From: Microbacterium nymphoidis
Lineage (GTDB): Bacteria > Actinomycetota > Actinomycetes > Actinomycetales > Microbacteriaceae
Length of the DNA stretch: 64,000 bases
NCBI RefSeq assembly: GCF_021044885.1
Contig: NZ_JAJNOD010000002.1
Location: forward strand, 470,643 to 534,642
Direction: 5' to 3'
Shown: piece after piece, positions 60,685 through 64,000 of the stretch
Layout of the letters: each line of letters starts with the position of its first letter
Numbering within the stretch: position 1 is the first letter of the stretch
The notes under the pieces: model-generated
The model's input: the letters and a program-made list of their open reading frames with translations, nothing else
Told to the model about the DNA's origin: nothing
Database searches by the model: none
Position numbers and translations under genes: made by a program

Positions 60685-60690
60685 GCTCGC

Positions 60691-60696
60691 AGGCTA
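60691..60696 (-). promoter_or_regulatory. -10 box TAGCCT for a leaderless transcript
   Basis: On the minus strand TAGCCT is followed by 6 nt and ATG at 60684. Confidence 0.5.
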
Positions 60697-60776
60697 TCGG
60701 CGGGTCGCCCGAACCTCAATCGGGTCGTCCGACCTGTTGGCCCCACGGCGCGATCGCCGGCCGCCGCGGCCCGTCT

Positions 60777-60994
60777 TCGAACGAGGAGATGTCGTCCTGG
60801 CCTGGGCTGAAACCGCGGAATGGTCCTCGTGTCGCGACACGATCCTCGTTTCGCGACACCTGCGCCGCGTCTGACGCGCTGTCAGTGGGGCGGACGAGGG
60901 ACTCGACTCGGCGACGAGCTGGGCTTGTCTCGAAACGAGGAGATGTCGTCCTGCCGGGTGCGGAAACCACGCAACAGTCCTCATGTCGCGACAC
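60777..60994. repeat. Two diverged copies of an intergenic element with a TGTCGCGACA palindrome
   Basis: Copy A (60777-60840) and copy B (60929-60994) share CGAGGAGATGTCGTCCTG, a GAAACC segment, CCTC and the palindrome TGTCGCGACA. After copy A, GATCCTCGTTTCGCGACAC (60841-60859) is an inverted echo of the CGAAACGAGGA start of copy B, so the pair could fold back. The whole 364-bp gap between 60684 and the pstB terminator is made of this element; I see no gene in it. Confidence 0.75.
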
Positions 60995-61038
60995 CCGCGC
61001 TGGACGCCGCCCCGCAAGGAGCGGCACCTGAAAACGAG

Positions 61039-61070
61039 GACGGGGCCGGCTCCGCAGAGCCGACCCCGTC
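61039..61070 (-). terminator. Terminator downstream of pstB
   Basis: Arms GACGGGGCCGGCTC and GAGCCGACCCCGTC, with one mismatch, enclose a 4-base loop 14 nt past the pstB stop on the minus strand. Confidence 0.75.
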
Positions 61071-61083
61071 CGGAGAGCGCTGA

Positions 61084-61863
61084 TCAACCGAAGCGGCCGG
61101 AGACGTAGTCCTCGGTGGCCTGAACCGACGGCGTCGTGAAGATCGTCGTGGTGTCGGCGTACTCGATGAGCTTGCCGGGCTTGCCGGTGCCGGCGATGTT
61201 GAAGAACGCCGTCTTGTCGCTCACCCGCGAGGCCTGCTGCATGTTGTGGGTCACGATGACCACGGTGTAGTCGTTCTTCAGCTCGTTGATGAGCTCCTCG
61301 ATCGCGAACGTGGAGATCGGGTCGAGGGCGGAGCAGGGCTCGTCCATCAGGATCACATCCGGGGAGACGGCGATCGCGCGTGCGATGCACAGACGCTGCT
61401 GCTGACCACCGGAGAGGCCAGAGCCCGGCTTGTCGAGGCGATCCTTGACCTCATTCCAGAGGTTGGCGCCGCGCAGCGACTTCTCCACGAGCGCGTCCTG
61501 GTCGGACTTCGCCATCCGGGAGTTGTTCAGCTTGACCCCCGCCAGCACGTTCTCCTTGATGGACATCGTGGGGAACGGGTTGGGGCGCTGGAACACCATG
61601 CCCACCTGGCGACGGACCATCACCGGGTCCACTCCGGGGCCGTACAGGTTGTTGCCGTCGAGGAGGACCTCGCCCTTCACGTGTGCACCGGGGATGACCT
61701 CGTGCATACGGTTCAGGGTGCGCAGGAAGGTGGACTTGCCGCAGCCCGACGGGCCGATGAAGGCGGTCACGGTGCGCGGCTCGATGTTGATGGAGACGCC
61801 CTCCACGGCGAGGAAGTCGCCGTAGTAGACGTTCAGGTCGTTGACCTCGATGCTCTTGGACAC
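61084..61863 (-). CDS. pstB: Phosphate ABC transporter ATP-binding protein
   Basis: The 259-residue ATPase has Walker [10 protein letters not shown], the PstB-specific [10 protein letters not shown] and [18 protein letters not shown], signature [16 protein letters not shown], Walker [16 protein letters not shown] and VTHNMQQA. These identify PstB rather than a general importer ATPase. It drives high-affinity phosphate uptake with PstA and PstC encoded just upstream. Start is GTG 61863 with GAAAGGAA before it. Confidence 0.97.
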   Translation of the reverse strand: MSKSIEVNDLNVYYGDFLAVEGVSINIEPRTVTAFIGPSGCGKSTFLRTLNRMHEVIPGAHVKGEVLLDGNNLYGPGVDPVMVRRQVGMVFQRPNPFPTMSIKENVLAGVKLNNSRMAKSDQDALVEKSLRGANLWNEVKDRLDKPGSGLSGGQQQRLCIARAIAVSPDVILMDEPCSALDPISTFAIEELINELKNDYTVVIVTHNMQQASRVSDKTAFFNIAGTGKPGKLIEYADTTTIFTTPSVQATEDYVSGRFG

Positions 61864-61878
61864 GATGTTCCTTTCGGC

Positions 61879-62982
61879 TCAGCGGCCGGTCTTGGGGGCG
61901 AAGAACTTCGCGACGAGTCGCGCGACGAGGTTCAGCACCATGACGATGATGATCAGTGTGAGGGCGCCGGCCCAGGCACGGTCGACGTAGGCCTCGGGCG
62001 GGATTCCCTTGTTGGCCCACTCGGTGTAGACGAAAACCGGCAGGGTCTGCATGCGCCCGTCGAACAGGTTGTAGTTCATCGACGCGGCGAACCCGGCGGT
62101 GATGAGCAGCGGCGCCGTCTCACCGATCACGCGGGAGATGGCGAGCATGATGCCCGTGGTGATCCCGGCGATGGACGTAGGCAGCACGACCTTGAGGATC
62201 GTCAGCCACTTCGGGACGCCCAGCGCGTATGCGGCCTCGCGCAGCTCGTTCGGAACCAGGCGCAGCATCTCCTCGCTGGAGCGGACGACCACCGGGATCA
62301 TCAGCACAGCGAGAGCGACCGAGCCCATGATGCCCATGCGCACGCCCGGTCCGAAGATCAGGGCGAATACCGCGTAGGCGAACAGACCGGCGACGATCGA
62401 GGGGATACCCGTCATGACGTCCACCAGGAACGTGATGCCGCGGGCAAGCTTGCGGCCCTGACCGTACTCCACGAGGTAGATCGAGGTGAGCAGGCCGATC
62501 GGGATCGAGATCACGGCGGCACCGAGCGTGATGAGCAGCGTGCCGATGATGGCGTGCAGCGCTCCACCGCCCTCGCCGACGACGTTTCTCATCGAGTTCG
62601 AGAAGAACATGACGTCGAAGCGTGCGACGCCGTAGGCGATCACGGTCCACGCCACGGAGACCAGCGGGACCATCGCGATGACGAAGGCGCCGGTGACGAG
62701 GGCGAGGACGAGCCGGTCGGTGGCCTTGCGGCGGCCCTCGACGATGCCCGAGAGCACCGTGACCAGCACGACGTAGGCGATACCGGAGAGCACGAGCCAG
62801 CCGGCCACGTTGAAGGAGTCACCGCTGGCAGCGGAAACCAGGGCGAAGACGGCGCCCAGAGCGAGGATCAGGCCGCCGAGGAGCGCCCAGGGGGCCCAGC
62901 GAGGAAGCTGACCGCGGGTGAGAGGCGCGGAGGCGGGAGCGGCCACGGTGGGAACACTCGGGGGGACGATGGTGGAGGTCAT
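61879..62982 (-). CDS. pstA: Phosphate ABC transporter permease
   Basis: The 367-residue permease has a cytoplasmic start of about 30 residues, two N-terminal hydrophobic segments in addition to the six-helix transport domain, and PstA blocks GIPSIVAGLFAYAVF and LRLVPNELREAAYALGVPKWLTILKVVLPTS (ATPase-contact loop). The C-terminus VARLVAKFFAP is typical. It is longer than E. coli PstA (about 296) because of the N-terminal extension common in actinobacteria. It starts one base after the pstC stop. Confidence 0.95.
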   Translation of the reverse strand: MTSTIVPPSVPTVAAPASAPLTRGQLPRWAPWALLGGLILALGAVFALVSAASGDSFNVAGWLVLSGIAYVVLVTVLSGIVEGRRKATDRLVLALVTGAFVIAMVPLVSVAWTVIAYGVARFDVMFFSNSMRNVVGEGGGALHAIIGTLLITLGAAVISIPIGLLTSIYLVEYGQGRKLARGITFLVDVMTGIPSIVAGLFAYAVFALIFGPGVRMGIMGSVALAVLMIPVVVRSSEEMLRLVPNELREAAYALGVPKWLTILKVVLPTSIAGITTGIMLAISRVIGETAPLLITAGFAASMNYNLFDGRMQTLPVFVYTEWANKGIPPEAYVDRAWAGALTLIIIVMVLNLVARLVAKFFAPKTGR

Positions 62983-62983
62983 C

Positions 62984-63934
62984 TCAGTTCGCTCCCGAGA
63001 ATTCCTTGCGACGATTCACGAGCCAGCGCGCAGCGGCGTTGACGGCGAACGTCACGACGAAGAGGATGAGGCCGGTGGCGATGAGAACGTTGATGTTCAC
63101 CTTGTACGCCTCCGGGAACGTCAGCGCGATGTTCGCGGCGATCGTCGAGGGGTTGAGCGAGGTCAGCAGCTGGAAGGAGACCGTTCCGGTTGCGGAGAGC
63201 ACCATGGCGACCGCCATGGTCTCGCCCAGTGCGCGGCCGAGGCCGAGCATGGACGCGGACACGATTCCGGAGCGGCCGAAGGGGAGCACGGCCATGCGGA
63301 CCATCTCCCAGCGCGTGGCGCCCAACGCCAGCGCGGCCTCCTCGTGCAGCTTGGGGGTCTGCAGGAAGATTTCGCGGCAGATCGCGGTGATGATCGGGAC
63401 CACCATGACCGCGAGCACCATGGCGGCGGTGAGGATCGTGTTGCCCGTCTTGGAGACGTCGCCGCTGAAGAGCGGAATCCAGTTGAGGTTGGTGTTGAGC
63501 CACGAGTAGACGGGCTGAACGGCCCCGGGGAGCACGATGATGCCCCAGAGGCCGAAGACCACGGACGGGACCGCCGCGAGGAGGTCCACGATGTAGCCGA
63601 GCGTCTGCGCCAGGCGGCGCGGTGCGTAGTGGGTGATGAACAGCGCAACGCCCAGTGAAAGGGGCACCGCCATCAGCAGGGCGAGGAATGCCGCCCAGAT
63701 GGTTCCGAAGAGCAGGGGCCAGACGTAGTCCCAGAAGTTCGTCTTCAGAACCGATGCGTCCTCGCTGGTCGCCGTGAAGGCGGGCAGGGACTGCACGATG
63801 AGGAAGATCGCGACAGCGGCCAGCGTGACCAGGATCATGGAACCCGCGAACAGCGCGGCTGAAGAGAACCAGATGTCTCCGGCGCGTCGTTTGGCGACGA
63901 TGGGTTCATCGGTCGCGGCAGTGGTGGCTGACAT
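62984..63934 (-). CDS. pstC: Phosphate ABC transporter permease
   Basis: The 316-residue permease has PstC blocks: WPLLFGTIWAAFLALLMAVPLSLGVALFITHYAP, AAVPSVVFGLWGIIVL and EEAALALGATRWEMVRMAVLPFGRSGI (contact loop), followed by GLGRALGETMAVAMVL. The start is the ATG at 63934 with GGAAAGG 5 nt upstream; the frame stays open to the edge of the window but upstream residues are not protein-like. pstS is expected beyond 64000. Confidence 0.95.
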   Translation of the reverse strand: MSATTAATDEPIVAKRRAGDIWFSSAALFAGSMILVTLAAVAIFLIVQSLPAFTATSEDASVLKTNFWDYVWPLLFGTIWAAFLALLMAVPLSLGVALFITHYAPRRLAQTLGYIVDLLAAVPSVVFGLWGIIVLPGAVQPVYSWLNTNLNWIPLFSGDVSKTGNTILTAAMVLAVMVVPIITAICREIFLQTPKLHEEAALALGATRWEMVRMAVLPFGRSGIVSASMLGLGRALGETMAVAMVLSATGTVSFQLLTSLNPSTIAANIALTFPEAYKVNINVLIATGLILFVVTFAVNAAARWLVNRRKEFSGAN

Positions 63935-63969
63935 GTCGCCTTTCCGTGAAGGGGAGCAGAGGTGAGGGG

Positions 63970-64000
63970 TGGGGGGCCCCGGGGCCCCCACCCCCCCCCA
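63970..64000. other. G/C homopolymer palindrome at the window edge
   Basis: A perfect 18-base palindrome of alternating G and C runs (63972-63989) is followed by nine or more C. It lies between pstC and the expected pstS. It could be a true hairpin that sets pstS above pstC expression, or an assembly artefact in a homopolymer. Confidence 0.5.

Overview
The window is high-GC actinobacterial DNA, most likely Microbacterium or a close relative in the Microbacteriaceae. The signs are the strong G/C bias at third codon positions, many four-base start/stop overlaps, a conserved actinobacterial block (acs, 6C RNA, tad pilus genes, topA, tmk, holB), and many genes whose start codon lies exactly 6 nt after a TANNNT -10 box, as expected for leaderless mRNAs. 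I see no transposase, phage gene, integrase or CRISPR array. Species identity is inferred from gene content only.

Layout. (1) 1-9232: one operon with two Gfo/Idh/MocA oxidoreductase-like proteins, a fumarylacetoacetate-hydrolase-family enzyme, a complete Opp/Dpp-type ABC importer, a PLP enzyme of the D-serine dehydratase/D-threonine aldolase family, and a RidA imine deaminase. (2) 9247-13644: small enzymes, an unknown membrane protein, an LLM flavin oxidoreductase and a NatAB-like ABC exporter. (3) 13819-22534: asd, mqo, a pyrimidine-dimer glycosylase, a RecQ helicase with a phosphoribosyltransferase-like tail, tdk, and a GntR-regulated lactate dehydrogenase pair (lldR-lldD) with two operators around its promoter. 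The gaps here carry several short repeat families. (4) 22606-29891: a HAD phosphatase, a membrane protein, tRNA-Pro, a metallophosphoesterase, a class A penicillin-binding protein, a small DUF4177-like protein, RidA and an MFS permease. (5) 29893-39895: an RpiR/MurR-type regulator diverges from an eight-gene operon that combines a peptide-type ABC importer with anhydro-MurNAc kinase, a dipeptide epimerase, an acetyltransferase and a beta-lactamase-fold hydrolase. I read it as a cell-wall muropeptide uptake and recycling system. (6) 39950-44215: an LPXTG surface protein with Thr/Pro/Glu repeats, and acetyl-CoA synthetase. (7) 44349-55156: 6C RNA, the tad pilus operon, topA, tmk, holB and an exported alpha/beta hydrolase. 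(8) 55225-60684: tRNA-Thr, a nicotinamidase-acetyltransferase fusion, YrdB-like protein, tRNA-Lys, a conserved unknown gene, a candidate structured RNA, a class IV aminotransferase, an aldose-epimerase-like protein and a membrane protein. (9) 61084-63934: pstB, pstA and pstC for phosphate import; pstS would lie beyond the right edge.

The items most worth following up are the muropeptide operon without visible MurQ or NagZ, the unassigned RNA at 58401-58483, the long Arg/Asp/His-rich tail on TadA, the nicotinamidase-GNAT fusion, and the large set of TANNNT-N6-start genes.
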